A stretch of DNA of 64,000 nucleotides, taken from positions 18,428 to 82,427 of the forward strand of contig NZ_MUBJ01000022.1 in the NCBI RefSeq assembly GCF_002127535.1. Reading direction: 5' to 3'. The number at the start of each line of letters is the position of its first letter. The stretch's first letter is position 1. Below the pieces are notes generated by a model. That model was given only the letters and a program-made list of their open reading frames with translations, was not told where the DNA came from and made no database searches. The stretch comes from Xenorhabdus vietnamensis. GTDB taxonomy: Bacteria > Pseudomonadota > Gammaproteobacteria > Enterobacterales > Enterobacteriaceae. Made by a program: the position numbers and the translations under genes. Positions 54,312 through 63,728 of the stretch are shown in pieces.

Positions 54312-54737
54312 ATGAACACAATCAATATAAATATAAGTGGCAGTAACGTTACAGTCATAAATAATAACGACTCTAATTCAGAGCCATTAACTTATAATAC
54401 AAACACACCAGCATCAGAGCCTCTTACAGTCAGTCCTTATAAGGATATGACAATAGAACCACACTCTTCTATTGAGGCAATAAGAATTGATACGCCGATT
54501 ATTCCCGAAACACGTCCCAATTACTATGTAGCCAATTCCGGCCCCGCACCATCAGTTAGGGCTGTTTTTTATTGGTCTCATTCTTTCACATCACAATGGT
54601 TCGAACATTCCTCTATCACAGTGAAAGCAGGGGAGGACGGAATATTACAATCACCAAGCAACTCTGTGTATTACAGCAAGGTCGTCATTTATAACGATAC
54701 AGATAAACGAGCCTTTGTTACTGGATATAATAAGTAA
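54312..54737 (+). CDS. pirA: PirA-like binary toxin component
   Basis: 141 residues. The C-terminal part TPIIPETRPNYYVANSG then QSPSNSVYYSKVVIYND matches PirA of Photorhabdus and the shrimp-killing Vibrio PirA. The N-terminus is Asn/Ser rich (SGSNVTVINNNDSNS). No signal peptide. PirA works with PirB as a binary insecticidal toxin, PirA being a lectin-like jelly roll resembling Cry domain III. Ninety-four bp upstream of pirB on the same strand. Confidence 0.9.
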   Translation: MNTININISGSNVTVINNNDSNSEPLTYNTNTPASEPLTVSPYKDMTIEPHSSIEAIRIDTPIIPETRPNYYVANSGPAPSVRAVFYWSHSFTSQWFEHSSITVKAGEDGILQSPSNSVYYSKVVIYNDTDKRAFVTGYNK

Positions 54738-54831
54738 CAAGATGAAAAACCATCTATAACTAATAGATTTTAATTTAATAACTATCTAAATAAAGCACTA
54801 TTTAACTAAGTAATTAAGGTAAAATAAAATT

Positions 54832-56109
54832 ATGAATACCACACCGATTAATGTATCTGAAAATGAAACATTACCTGTAGTCACTGACGTCATGCTTCTG
54901 GTGCCTTATACAACGTCTACCCCTGATTATGAATGGGATATGTCATCAATCGTAAAGGATGCGATTATTGGTGGTATAGGGTTTATTCCAGGAGTAGGTC
55001 CGGCAATGTCCTTCCTGTTAGGACTATTTTGGCCTCAACAGAAAGATAATACTTGGGAGCAAATTCTCCAGAAAGTAGAGCAGATGATAGAGAATGCCGC
55101 TTTACAAACTATTAAAGGAATACTTAATGGAGATATACAAGAAATCAAAGGGAAAATGGAACATGTACAATACATGCTGGAAACCTCGCCTGGCAGTCAA
55201 GAAAGTCATGACGCATATATGTTTCTGGCTAGATATCTGGTTAGTATAGATGAAAAATTTAAGTCTTTTGATAATAAAACAAACTACCAGATCCTGCCGA
55301 TGTACACTAACACCATTATGTTACAAATCCCTTATTGGAAAATGGGAATAGAGAAGAAAAATGATATTGGGCTGACAGATATTGAAGTCAATGAGTTAAA
55401 ACAACTTATCGACAAATTGGTTGACAAGGCCAAAGACTACATTCATACGATGTACACTAATGAATATAATAATGCCATAAATACATCAACAGCAGAGAGT
55501 GTCACTAATAATTTATTATCTGTTAGAGGATATTGTTTATTGCACGGTTTAGAGTGTATTGAATTAATTGAACATCTACAAAATAATAGCCTCGAAAGTG
55601 GTTTCTATCCTAAAACTATCAGTTATTCAACTGTATTTGATCGTCCTACTAACAAAACGAGAATTCAAGCGCTTACAGAAGACGATCAAATGCAGGAACC
55701 CTTCAAGCCATCTTTAATCGACGGAAAATACAATAAAATAAAATCATTGGTTGGATATGTACAAAGAATTGGGAATGCACCTAGAGTTGGTGGTATTAAA
55801 ATCACGTTTGCCAACGATTCATCCTACACACTTGGAACAGTAACATCAGAAACCAATTCAATTGAGCTAAATGATAGTGTTATTGAAACGTTGGAAGTAT
55901 GGGGCAATGGTGCTGTTGATGAGGCATTATTTACGTTAAGTGATAAGCGTCAACTCAGGATCGGAGAGCGCTACGCCAAAAAATACAGAAAATATGCTGT
56001 TGATGGACACCATATTGTAGGGCTGTACTTAGCCAGCGATGAACCTTCACTTGCTGGTCAAGCCGCAGGTATTGCAGTTTCATACCATACGCAAACCGAC
56101 AAAAAATAA
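54832..56109 (+). CDS. pirB: PirB-like binary toxin component (Cry-like)
   Basis: 425 residues. N-terminal helical pore domain like Cry domain I: IIGGIGFIPGVGPAMSFLL then GLFWPQQKDNTWEQILQKVE, and SVRGYCLLHGLECIELIEHL. The C-terminal half is beta-rich: SLVGYVQRIGNAPRVGGIKI and YAVDGHHIVGLYLASDE, as in the Vibrio PirB Cry domain II-like part. Full-length and open. PirAB toxins kill gut epithelial cells of insects and, in Vibrio, shrimp. Binary partner of pirA. Confidence 0.92.
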   Translation: MNTTPINVSENETLPVVTDVMLLVPYTTSTPDYEWDMSSIVKDAIIGGIGFIPGVGPAMSFLLGLFWPQQKDNTWEQILQKVEQMIENAALQTIKGILNGDIQEIKGKMEHVQYMLETSPGSQESHDAYMFLARYLVSIDEKFKSFDNKTNYQILPMYTNTIMLQIPYWKMGIEKKNDIGLTDIEVNELKQLIDKLVDKAKDYIHTMYTNEYNNAINTSTAESVTNNLLSVRGYCLLHGLECIELIEHLQNNSLESGFYPKTISYSTVFDRPTNKTRIQALTEDDQMQEPFKPSLIDGKYNKIKSLVGYVQRIGNAPRVGGIKITFANDSSYTLGTVTSETNSIELNDSVIETLEVWGNGAVDEALFTLSDKRQLRIGERYAKKYRKYAVDGHHIVGLYLASDEPSLAGQAAGIAVSYHTQTDKK

Positions 56110-56643
56110 TATCTAGTTAATGGCATTCGAATTGTAGCTCGGATGCCAGGTGTCCCCAGTCACATAACTGATTATGTGACTGGGGAAGTAATTCTCCCAT
56201 TTCAAACAGAAGTCAGCAGCAAAAACATGGCTATATTTTGTACATATGATTTTGGCCTATAACCACGAATGCCATAGCAGGCTATTTATGATTATCAAAC
56301 CACTATCGTTTCATCACTTACTCAGTTTCAACGAACCATGAAAATCAAACAATCGTAAAAAACAAACATGTGTTTGCTAGCACCAACAACCATTGCAACA
56401 CTTTGTTTTAAAAAATATTATTTCAGAATAAAATATACCTCACTTATTTGATATATCGATTATCCTGATTTTTATTAATTTTTCAGCATAATATTAGAGA
56501 TTATTATCACATTTTTATGTAATTTTCTGACTTTACCAAACTTACGATCGTATTCTCATAATGGGAAATAAGTATAAAAATGTCCTTTACTACCTGCCTG
56601 ACATGAAATAAAACATCAGTGTAAAAACAGCTAAGGGGATGAT
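56110..56643. other. Intergenic DNA after pirB
   Basis: No gene found. It contains the perfect hairpin listed separately and the promoter region of the HTH-PfkB gene. AT-rich. Confidence 0.5.
56154..56185. repeat. 14-bp perfect hairpin after pirB (ERIC-like)
   Basis: CCCCAGTCACATAA (56154-56167), loop CTGA, TTATGTGACTGGGG (56172-56185). The sequence resembles the conserved GTGACTGGGG core of ERIC/IRU elements, common in Photorhabdus and Xenorhabdus. No T-run follows, so a terminator is less likely than a small ERIC remnant. Confidence 0.55.
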
Positions 56644-57711
56644 ATGTCAAAGAGGGAAAACCAGATATTGCAACTTCTAAAGCGTGATCCTTTTATTCAG
56701 CAACAAGAAATTGCTGATATTCTCGGAATCAGTCGCTCATGTGTTGCAGGACATATTATGAACCTAAGTAAAAAAGGTTATATTAAAGGCAAAGGGTATA
56801 TTTTATCTAACGATGTTTATGCTGTAACAATTGGTGCGGCTAATATAGATTTAACGAGTTATACCTCAGCCAAATTAATTTATGAAGATTCCAACCCAGG
56901 GAAAATTATTTTGACACCAGGCGGTGTCGGAAGAAATATTGCTCAGAATATTGCCTTATTAAAAAATGAAAGTTACTTAATTTCTGTTGTTGGTAATGAT
57001 TCAAATGGCAAGACATTATTTGATTATACGAAGTCAACAGGTGTTAATGTTAATCATTTATACAAATTAGATGATGAAAAAACCTCGATTTGCAATTCTA
57101 TTATAGATGAAAATGGAAAATGTGTAGTTTCAGTTAATGACATGAGTATTCTGGAAAAATTGACTCCTGCGTTATTATCTCAATCTAAATCTCTAATCCA
57201 ACATGCCAGTGTACTCGTTGTTGACTGTAACTTAACGGAAGAGGCCCTGAAATGGTTATTTAATAATGCTGGTAATGTTCCAATTTTTGTTGATACCGTT
57301 TCAAGATCCAAAGCATCCAAAATCCGTCATTTGTTATCGCATATTCATACTTTAAAACCCAATCGTACTGAAGCAGAAATCCTCTGTGGAATAAAAATTG
57401 AAACTCAAAAAGATGCCGCTGATGCGGCTCATTGGTTTCATCAACATGGAGTACAACGTTTAATTTTAAGCATGGATGCAAAAGGCGTTTATTACAGTGA
57501 AAGGGATAATATATCAGGATATTCAGGTGCAATCAACACTGATATCATTAATGCCAATGGAGCAGGTGATGCCATGATGGCTGGCCTTATACACTGCTGG
57601 TTAGAAGGCATGGATCTGAAAGAAAGCATTCGCTTTGCACAACAATGTTCAGCACTGACGCTATCGTCGGAAAATATTGAGATATTCCCTAAAAATCGCC
57701 TATATCTTTAA
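56644..57711 (+). CDS. PfkB-family sugar/nucleoside kinase with N-terminal HTH
   Basis: 355 residues. Winged helix at 1-50 (RENQILQLLKRDPFIQQQEI, ADILGISRSCVAGHIMNLSK), then a PfkB kinase with PGGVGRNIAQNIALL and the catalytic signature INANGAGDAMMAGLIHCWLE near residue 305. Resembles E. coli YeiI-type fusions of regulator and ribokinase. Likely phosphorylates a pentose or nucleoside and may control its own uptake genes, but none are next to it. Position after pirAB is probably not functional. Confidence 0.9.
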   Translation: MSKRENQILQLLKRDPFIQQQEIADILGISRSCVAGHIMNLSKKGYIKGKGYILSNDVYAVTIGAANIDLTSYTSAKLIYEDSNPGKIILTPGGVGRNIAQNIALLKNESYLISVVGNDSNGKTLFDYTKSTGVNVNHLYKLDDEKTSICNSIIDENGKCVVSVNDMSILEKLTPALLSQSKSLIQHASVLVVDCNLTEEALKWLFNNAGNVPIFVDTVSRSKASKIRHLLSHIHTLKPNRTEAEILCGIKIETQKDAADAAHWFHQHGVQRLILSMDAKGVYYSERDNISGYSGAINTDIINANGAGDAMMAGLIHCWLEGMDLKESIRFAQQCSALTLSSENIEIFPKNRLYL

Positions 57712-57961
57712 AAATAGAGATATATTTTTAAAGATTAACATTTAATTTACTCATATAAACCTCATATAACTATGTGATAATATACAACCATCTGATTTAT
57801 CTTTAAATTATAAAATTAGAGCCACCTAGATAATGGTGAATATTCAACCAAAAATTTTTCAAACGAATCTTTACTGAGAATATTTACTTCCAGAAAAGGG
57901 TTGATTATCTCATTCAATATAAGCAAATCTTCTTGGCAATCCGTATTTTCAAAAAGATGTT
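57712..57961. other. Non-coding DNA between kinase gene and repeat
   Basis: AT-rich; no gene, repeat or hairpin that I could support. Confidence 0.4.
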
Positions 57962-58380
57962 AAGGGCATAGAACAAAGCAATTAACCAATTGATATTAAA
58001 TATTAATATTTATTGTATTTTTCATTCTATACAATTTTCTATACAAATTAAATCGTGCTAAATAACTTTAGCTGTCTCATTATTATATTGATACATTCCT
58101 AGTACTACAGCCGTAATCATCCCAAAATTAACGTGTTATCTGATAATCAATAAACTGAGAAACCGTATCATTTCAAGCTGTTCTACGGGCATATTTCCGA
58201 TTGAGAAAAACAAATACGGCTGTAGTACTAGTCATGATCTGATATCCCATAATCAATAAAACAAGGTCAATACACTAAACGCCCTGAGCTAATGACTGAC
58301 GACGAACATCGTCGGTAGAGAGAGGTTGGTACGTTTAACGTTCCGAGCTATAGAGGATTGCGACGAATTTCGTCGGAACC
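57962..58380 (+). repeat. Long direct repeat, copy 1 (interrupted by MITE)
   Basis: Matches 62915-63215 with a few differences; the only large difference is the 125-bp insertion at 58103. Its right part has two short palindromes with the core ACGA(A)-TTCGT-type centre (58304-58319, 58361-58376). It directly precedes the small OB-fold-like gene. May be the end or origin region of a P4-like element (inference). Confidence 0.85.
58103..58227. mobile_element. 125-bp MITE-like element
   Basis: Perfect 13-bp terminal inverted repeats TACTACAGCCGTA / TACGGCTGTAGTA. Flanked by CTAG on both sides (58099-58102, 58228-58231). The matching place in the second repeat copy (63053 region) has a single CTAG, i.e. 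an empty target site. Too short to code; it would need a transposase in trans, with TA (IS630/mariner-like) or CTAG as target. Confidence 0.85.
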
Positions 58381-58382
58381 TG

Positions 58383-58664
58383 TTAGGCGATAGAGGAAGC
58401 CGTTAACTGATAGCCCTGCCAGTAAGAAGCCTTTCCCGTCACTGTGATTACCTGATCTTTCTGCAACAACATCACCGATAGTGCTATCTCATCAAAACCC
58501 ACGACACGCAGCGGGTAATCACTGAGCTTTTCACTCTGTGCCTGCATGGTAGCAACTGCCATCACCTTACCTGTCTGGCACTTGATACGCTTGGGGGCAA
58601 CGGTAATCTTCCCTGTGATCGTAGCGACTATCGAGGGTACATTCTTATTCTGTCTTCGTGCCAT
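58383..58664 (-). CDS. Small OB-fold-like (SSB/PriB-like) protein
   Basis: 93 residues from the ATG at 58664. MARRQNKNVPSIVATITGKI, GKVMAVATMQAQ, then GFDEIALSVMLLQKDQVITV and TGKASYWQGYQLTASSIA. The order of strands (parent sequence, inserted GFDE, then VTV.GK.S.....Y....I) resembles small single-stranded DNA-binding proteins. Likely replication accessory of a satellite element. A broken second copy starts at the right window edge. Confidence 0.55.
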   Translation of the reverse strand: MARRQNKNVPSIVATITGKITVAPKRIKCQTGKVMAVATMQAQSEKLSDYPLRVVGFDEIALSVMLLQKDQVITVTGKASYWQGYQLTASSIA

Positions 58665-59654
58665 GTTCCACCGCCTATAGATGACGCAAATTTGCGTTAT
58701 GATAAAAATCAATCAATTATATGAAAATAACTCACTGCGAACGTAATACGTACTCAGTTACATTAAGTAACCCAGTACTGGACGGCTTAAACTCAAGCCC
58801 TCCTGTGTTGTGATTTGCACAATGGAGTTTTAGAAAATTTATTCGAAAATCACGCCCTAACGAAAAAATCGCAAAATAACTGTACCATCTGTACCGCTTG
58901 GAATATTTATATTTAATATCAATATCTTAAGTTGGTACAGATACGAAAAATAACTGTCAATAACTGTCCGTATCTGTACCACTGCTCAGGGAAGCAATGA
59001 CCAGTAGCAACTGTGGTGATCTTCGCTATAGTTGACTAACCCATTGATTCTTCCGAGATCCTCACTTTGGCTCGCAGGGGATATTGATATTCCTTTGCTC
59101 CGGGCTATCACGCACCCAACAAACAAGAGCGGGTAGCTTTATTTCAACGGTTGAGAAAATCCCAATGGTTACTTTATGTGCTGGATAAAAGCAATAAATT
59201 CATTGTGTTTCAATGTGTTAATTGAGCACAAGGGGCTGGACAAAACAACTTACCCCTTGTTTTTGACTCACTCTTTTGAGCACACCTCTTGCTACTGCTA
59301 TGAGTCATTGTCTCATCAAAAGAGATGGCGGAAACTCGGTAAGTTAAAGACAGTTGAGCAGAACGGGCGCAAGAAAACGTAGGTATTTCCCAGTAATAGT
59401 ATGTATAGATCTGAGGATTTACTACAGAGAAATTGAAGTTATGGCGTACCTCATATATCAGCAATCACTATTTAATATCATGAAAAAATAAAAAGCCCTC
59501 AAAAGATGAGAGCTAAATAAGCGGAAACATGAAGATAAGTTATTTACAAATCTTTTCATTTATACAGTGGTCGTTTTTCGTATAAATTGATTATGGTCAT
59601 TCAGGCAGTTATTGAAATGAAATCCTCGACGCTAGTAGCAAGGGAGGGGTAGGC
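58665..59654. other. Non-coding region with GTACC repeats and decayed frames
   Basis: A perfect 12-bp inverted repeat GGTACAGATACG (58934-58945) / CGTATCTGTACC (58969-58980), plus two more CTGTACC copies at about 58880 and 58889, forms an iteron-like cluster. The part from 59040 to 59390 shows short coding-like pieces on the plus strand (ERVALFQRLRKSQWLLYVL) broken by stops, maybe an old gene that I cannot name. Confidence 0.5.
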
Positions 59655-60002
59655 TTAAGTCCACTCCAGAGAGCCATCTTCAAGTACCCAGACAGCCCCT
59701 CCCGGACACATTTCATCAAAGAACCAAATTCCATCTTCTATTCCATCTTCTGTTTTAGGAAATGCCTGCCTGAATAATTCAATTTGTTCATCTATACTTC
59801 CTTCAAGGAATTTACCATGTTTAGCAAGTTTGATACGACCTTCTCTCAGGAGGCGCTCTACAATCCAAAAGAAAATTTTTTTTCTTTCATCAAAGGTAAT
59901 TAAGCTGTCGGAATTTTCAGGCTCACTATAACTCCAAACAACTGTCAGAGGTCGGGCTTCTGCCGCCATCCAAATTTCTTTATATTCATGTTCACATAAC
60001 AT
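59655..60002 (-). CDS. DUF596-like protein, probable immunity partner
   Basis: 115 residues, acidic and soluble. Family-type phrases KIFFWIVERLLREGRIKLAK, HGKFLEGSIDEQIELFRQAF, PKTEDGIEDGIWFFDEMCPG and LEDGSLEWT resemble DUF596 as I remember it. Members often follow polymorphic toxin C-termini. It starts 6 bp after the stop of the secreted toxin-like gene on the same strand, the usual toxin-immunity order and spacing. Immunity role is inferred. Confidence 0.65.
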   Translation of the reverse strand: MLCEHEYKEIWMAAEARPLTVVWSYSEPENSDSLITFDERKKIFFWIVERLLREGRIKLAKHGKFLEGSIDEQIELFRQAFPKTEDGIEDGIWFFDEMCPGGAVWVLEDGSLEWT

Positions 60003-60008
60003 AGATGA

Positions 60009-60887
60009 TCACCTAAATTTAATTTCTATATCTTTATATTTATGGCCTAATTCACTCAGCCTCTGGTTTCCTCTAATATCAATTGTCCACCTAGCCCCAG
60101 TATTAGAGGATGAAACGTTTCGTAATGTTATTAACGTTCCATCTACTGTTTTAGCTGTATAAATCCCCGGCCTGACTTCTTTTAGCGGTGTGTTCCCTGC
60201 AAGTTGCTGTGCATACCTATAGATTTGTTGATTTATAAGACCTTGGCTTTCATAGACCTTAGTCGTACCATAACTATTACTTGCCTGCCCTTGCCTAATA
60301 ATTTTTCCATCAATCATCAAATCTCGTGACGGGTCATTTTTATCAAAAATCCTTCGCAATTCCTCAAATCGATTTTTCTGTTGTTGTCTAACCGCTTTGT
60401 TATTCCATACGTGCTTATTACCTTGTGGTTCCCATCCTCCCGGCGTACCAGAACTAACACCACCTAATTTAGCTTTTTGATCCGCCGTTAATCCCTTCCC
60501 AATATTTGGCTTAGCTGATTTACCCGAACCGTATTTCTCCTGTAACTCATTCAGGTAACGCTGGGTAATTTCATCATTCCCTATCATCAAAAGTGTAATC
60601 AGATGATCGAAATCTTCTTGGGAAATGTTATCTGCGATTCCCTTTGCAGAAATTCCAACTATCCCCACTTTAGCAGCTATTTCCAGAAGTTTTTTTGCCA
60701 GCTTAGTCCGGCAATATGCGATTCTCTTACAAACTTTTAGGGGTAAAGTTAAAACAGACCGCTTTTTCCTCTCTGTGGTTTTATTCTGCTGATCCTGTTG
60801 TGGGTATTTAACAACCTCACTCGCCTGAGATAACGGGACAAATATAGCGTAAAAGATTGCCAAAATAATAACAAATAGTTTTTTCAT
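60009..60887 (-). CDS. Secreted toxin-like protein, C-terminal toxin domain
   Basis: 292 residues. Signal peptide MKKLFVIILAIFYAIFVPLS with cleavage near residue 23 (SQA). Residues 24-100 are charged and helical, 115-150 resemble linkers before polymorphic toxin domains (GLTADQKAKLGGVSSGTP, GGWEPQGNKHVWNNKA). The C-terminal 100 residues (YAQQLAGNTPLKEVRPGIYT, AKTVDGTLITLRNVSSSNTG, ARWTIDIRG) look like the compact nuclease-type ends of CDI/Rhs toxins. No adhesin, VgrG or bacteriocin receptor domain is attached, so the delivery route is unclear. Directly followed by the DUF596-like gene. Confidence 0.65.
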   Translation of the reverse strand: MKKLFVIILAIFYAIFVPLSQASEVVKYPQQDQQNKTTERKKRSVLTLPLKVCKRIAYCRTKLAKKLLEIAAKVGIVGISAKGIADNISQEDFDHLITLLMIGNDEITQRYLNELQEKYGSGKSAKPNIGKGLTADQKAKLGGVSSGTPGGWEPQGNKHVWNNKAVRQQQKNRFEELRRIFDKNDPSRDLMIDGKIIRQGQASNSYGTTKVYESQGLINQQIYRYAQQLAGNTPLKEVRPGIYTAKTVDGTLITLRNVSSSNTGARWTIDIRGNQRLSELGHKYKDIEIKFR

Positions 60888-61593
60888 GGGTTTTTCCCTC
60901 TATTCAAAATAAGGGGTTTCTTATATCACCTTGACATAATGTATTTTCCCTAATGCGGCAAATTGAACATACAAAAATTAAAAATATATAACAATAAATA
61001 CCGTGTTTTACAGGAAAGTATTTATTATCTATTTATGAATTATTTACAAAAAAATCATTAATGGGATTCATTGACACTCCCTCTGAGTCCAGAATTGAAA
61101 ATCATATAATAGCTAAAAATTGTATATTGGCACGGAGTTACAACTAATTAACGAGAGGGTATTTTCATATTAACTGGGGATTAATGGTTAAAAAAGGAAA
61201 TGAAACTGAGTTAATAAAATTTCCGATAGTTCCGGCTTAGAACCCCATATTTCCCTTCACAGATTTATCTGGCTTTTGTTTGCCTGCCAGAAGATACCCC
61301 TCCTGAAAATCTTTTTGCATCTTTTACTGAATAGCTTATACCACACAAAATCAGACGCTATTCACCCCCCAATCATTGATGTATTAACTTGTATTTAATG
61401 GTTTAAAGTTTAGAAAAAATGCGCCGGGGTTATCTACCTTATCTACTAAACTCGCTCATCTCTTGCGCTGCAAGGCTCTGAACGGGTAGATAACTCATGT
61501 TTTACTATCTACCTATTGTCTACCTCATTTTGTGTCCTCTATCTATTCTGATTTCAATTTGGTAGACAATCAGGTAGATAACCAAACACTATT
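60888..61593. other. Non-coding region upstream of toxin gene
   Basis: 700 bp without a convincing gene. The left part is AT-rich promoter-like DNA of the toxin gene. The right part holds the GGTAGAT repeat cluster listed separately. Confidence 0.5.
61431..61584. repeat. Iteron-like GGTAGAT / ATCTACC cluster
   Basis: At least seven copies of (A/G)TCTACC or its complement GGTAGAY in 150 bp, in both orientations: 61432, 61485 (complement), 61507, 61518, 61561 (complement), 61573 (complement), with related ATCTACT and ATCTATT. It directly follows the end of the P4-type primase remnant, the place where P4-like elements keep replication or copy-number sites. Confidence 0.6.
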
Positions 61594-62861
61594 TTATAAA
61601 AACTCGTCTGCTTTATCGGTTAGTTGTACGTTCGTTTGCCATCTGCCCTGAATAGTTCGGGTGAGGTATTCCGATTTATATTCTTTAGCGGCTTCCTTAA
61701 CCGCTTTACCGAACTCGGTCACACTCAACGGACGGCCTAGTCCTTGATACTCCATAAATGATAGATAAAGGAAAGGTATTTCCTTGGCTGGCGCTCTTCT
61801 TCCGCTTTGCGTCCACCCCCATTTCCAGCCCTCTCGGCTCACCCATAAATGCCAGTGCCGCACAAAGATCCAATACAGGGTTTGAGGCTCGTTTTCCCTC
61901 TAACGCCTCGTCACTATCGCGCTGCTCAATCAATAAAACCTTGGCTTCTTCTGGATCGTCAAATGCGGCCAATGATCGACGAATTGGCTATCTTTTTAGA
62001 CAAATACGGGTCTATATCTTCTTCTTTGACCTTGTTGTTAAATTGATAAATAACGCGCCCACGCGCCACTCCACCAGCCCGCTCCATAAATATCATCGGA
62101 GTATTGTTTGTTGCTATGACAACCGCACGTATGATAGCGATATACTGTTGTTCATGCTTAGGGTCAATTTCTACCGCATCGCCGCCGGTAATGGCTTTTA
62201 TACCTGTACCTTCACCCGTATATTTAGGTTGGTCAGGTAAAGTTATCATGCTCTTGCCGACAAATTGCGCCCGTCTTCTTGCACTGTCTAACGCTGCCAT
62301 ATTGCCACTAGCCGTATTATGCTGACCTGCTAATAATGTTGCCACCTGAGTAAAAACACTTTTCCCGCTACCACCTTCCCCGGTGATTTCAAGGAATAAT
62401 TGCCAGTCATAGCGATTAGCTAAAACCATGTATAGCGCTGCAAATATCCGTTTCATTTTATAGGGATCTTTACCCGCGGCATGATCTAACCATTTATGAA
62501 AATGAGGCGCATCATCACGCAAGTTTTCATCCGGTGACGCTGGGGTGTACTCAATACCATTGTGATTTAACAGCCAGTTATCAGATTTATGAGGTGAGAA
62601 TTCTTTCGTCTCAATATTAAATACACCATTTGCAAAAGGAATAATGCTTTTGCAAAGTTCTCTCATCACTGGAATAACAATTTTTAATGCTTCAACGACA
62701 TTGTTAAGTTCTCGCTTACTAAAATTAGTTTGGTATTCAGAATACACCTTTGCCATTTCTCGGCTTAATTCTAAACATGACGTTTTCCTCCACGTTCCAG
62801 ACTGGTAAATATAGAAACCCTCACTTTCAGTGATGTATAGAGATCCCCTCATAGCATTCAA
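61594..62861 (-). pseudogene. Truncated, frameshifted P4-type primase/helicase
   Basis: Only the helicase half of a P4-alpha-type protein remains. Present: FANGVFNIETKEFSPHKSDN, Walker A ITGEGGSGKSVFTQVATLLA, Walker B/sensor region IRAVVIATNNTPMIF. Then the frame breaks near 61965 and resumes as AFDDPEEAKVLLIEQRDSDE and, after another shift near 61800, YLSFMEYQGLGRPLSVTEFG to YLTRTIQGRWQTNVQLT. The primase/toprim half is missing where the direct repeat begins at 62915. P4-alpha is 777 residues; about 400 are represented. Confidence 0.88.
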
Positions 62862-62914
62862 GTAGACGATAATAGAGTGTAATTTTGGGTTTTTCTTTGA
62901 TTTTACTGGGAGTG

Positions 62915-63215
62915 AAGGGCATAGAACAAAGCAATTAACTAATTGATATTAAATATAAATATTTATTATATTTTTCATTCTATACAATTTTCTATACAAA
63001 TTAAATCGTGCTAAATAACTTTAGCTGTCTCATTATTATATTGATACATTCCTAGTCATGATCTGATATCCCATAACCAATAAAACAAGGTCAATACACT
63101 AAACGTCCTGTGCTACTGACTGACGACGAATTTCGTCGGTAGTGAGAGGTCAGTACGTTTAACGCACCAACCTTGTGAAGAGGTTGCGACGTATTTCGTC
63201 GGAAGCTATTGAGGT
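62915..63215 (+). repeat. Long direct repeat, copy 2 (empty MITE site)
   Basis: About 300 bp matching 57962-58380 without the MITE. It shows the uninterrupted CCTAGTCATG target. Two small ACGA-TTCGT palindromes are conserved (63124-63139 and 63188-63203). Its left end cuts off the primase gene. Confidence 0.85.
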
Positions 63216-63317
63216 GATGGTTCAGCCTGTCTATATGGATAAGCTACCCAATAGTTTTGGGCTGGCTGAACGCTGCTTATAATTTAGAATGGGTAAAGAG
63301 AGAGCTTTCTTCTGGTA

Positions 63318-63653
63318 CTATTCAGTTCGTAAGGCATTGATAGCTGATACAGGCATTTCGATAATCGTTTTAACACTCTTATCAATTCTCTCAATAATTC
63401 CTGTTCTGGGACCATTGATCCATGTATCACTTTTATAAAATCTGGCCTGTATCGCCGCCAGTTCGTCCATATCTTCAAATGCCCGGATAAGATAATAACA
63501 ATCTGGGTCATGCCGCGAGTTGCCAAAACTCACAACATCAATTCCCTGTGAACGATGTAATGGAACGCTGATATTTACCATGATTTCATGAAACCGACTG
63601 CCGGTTCCTTTTTTTAATTCGTACTGGAGTATTTCGATGATCTTGTTATCCAT
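63318..63653 (-). CDS. NIPSNAP-family protein
   Basis: 111 residues. ILQYELKKGTGSRFHEIMVN, SQGIDVVSFGNSRHDPDCYY and LIRAFEDMDELAAIQARFYK, SDTWINGPRTGIIERIDK: the dimeric alpha-beta barrel pattern of NIPSNAP proteins. Possibly an oxidoreductase-like or ligand-binding small protein; substrate unknown. It sits inside what was a duplicated unit (repeat copy 2 and the broken OB-fold gene), so it was inserted later or kept from the donor. Confidence 0.85.
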   Translation of the reverse strand: MDNKIIEILQYELKKGTGSRFHEIMVNISVPLHRSQGIDVVSFGNSRHDPDCYYLIRAFEDMDELAAIQARFYKSDTWINGPRTGIIERIDKSVKTIIEMPVSAINALRTE

Positions 63654-63728
63654 GTGCTCGCCTTACGTGTTGTTATTCTTAACGATATGAGCATAACGAA
63701 AAATACTGGAAATATGGCAGCAGTATAG

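Noticed and set aside
59176..59382. 68-codon plus frame and 84-codon minus frame
   Set aside because: Overlap each other in decayed DNA; neither has family features.
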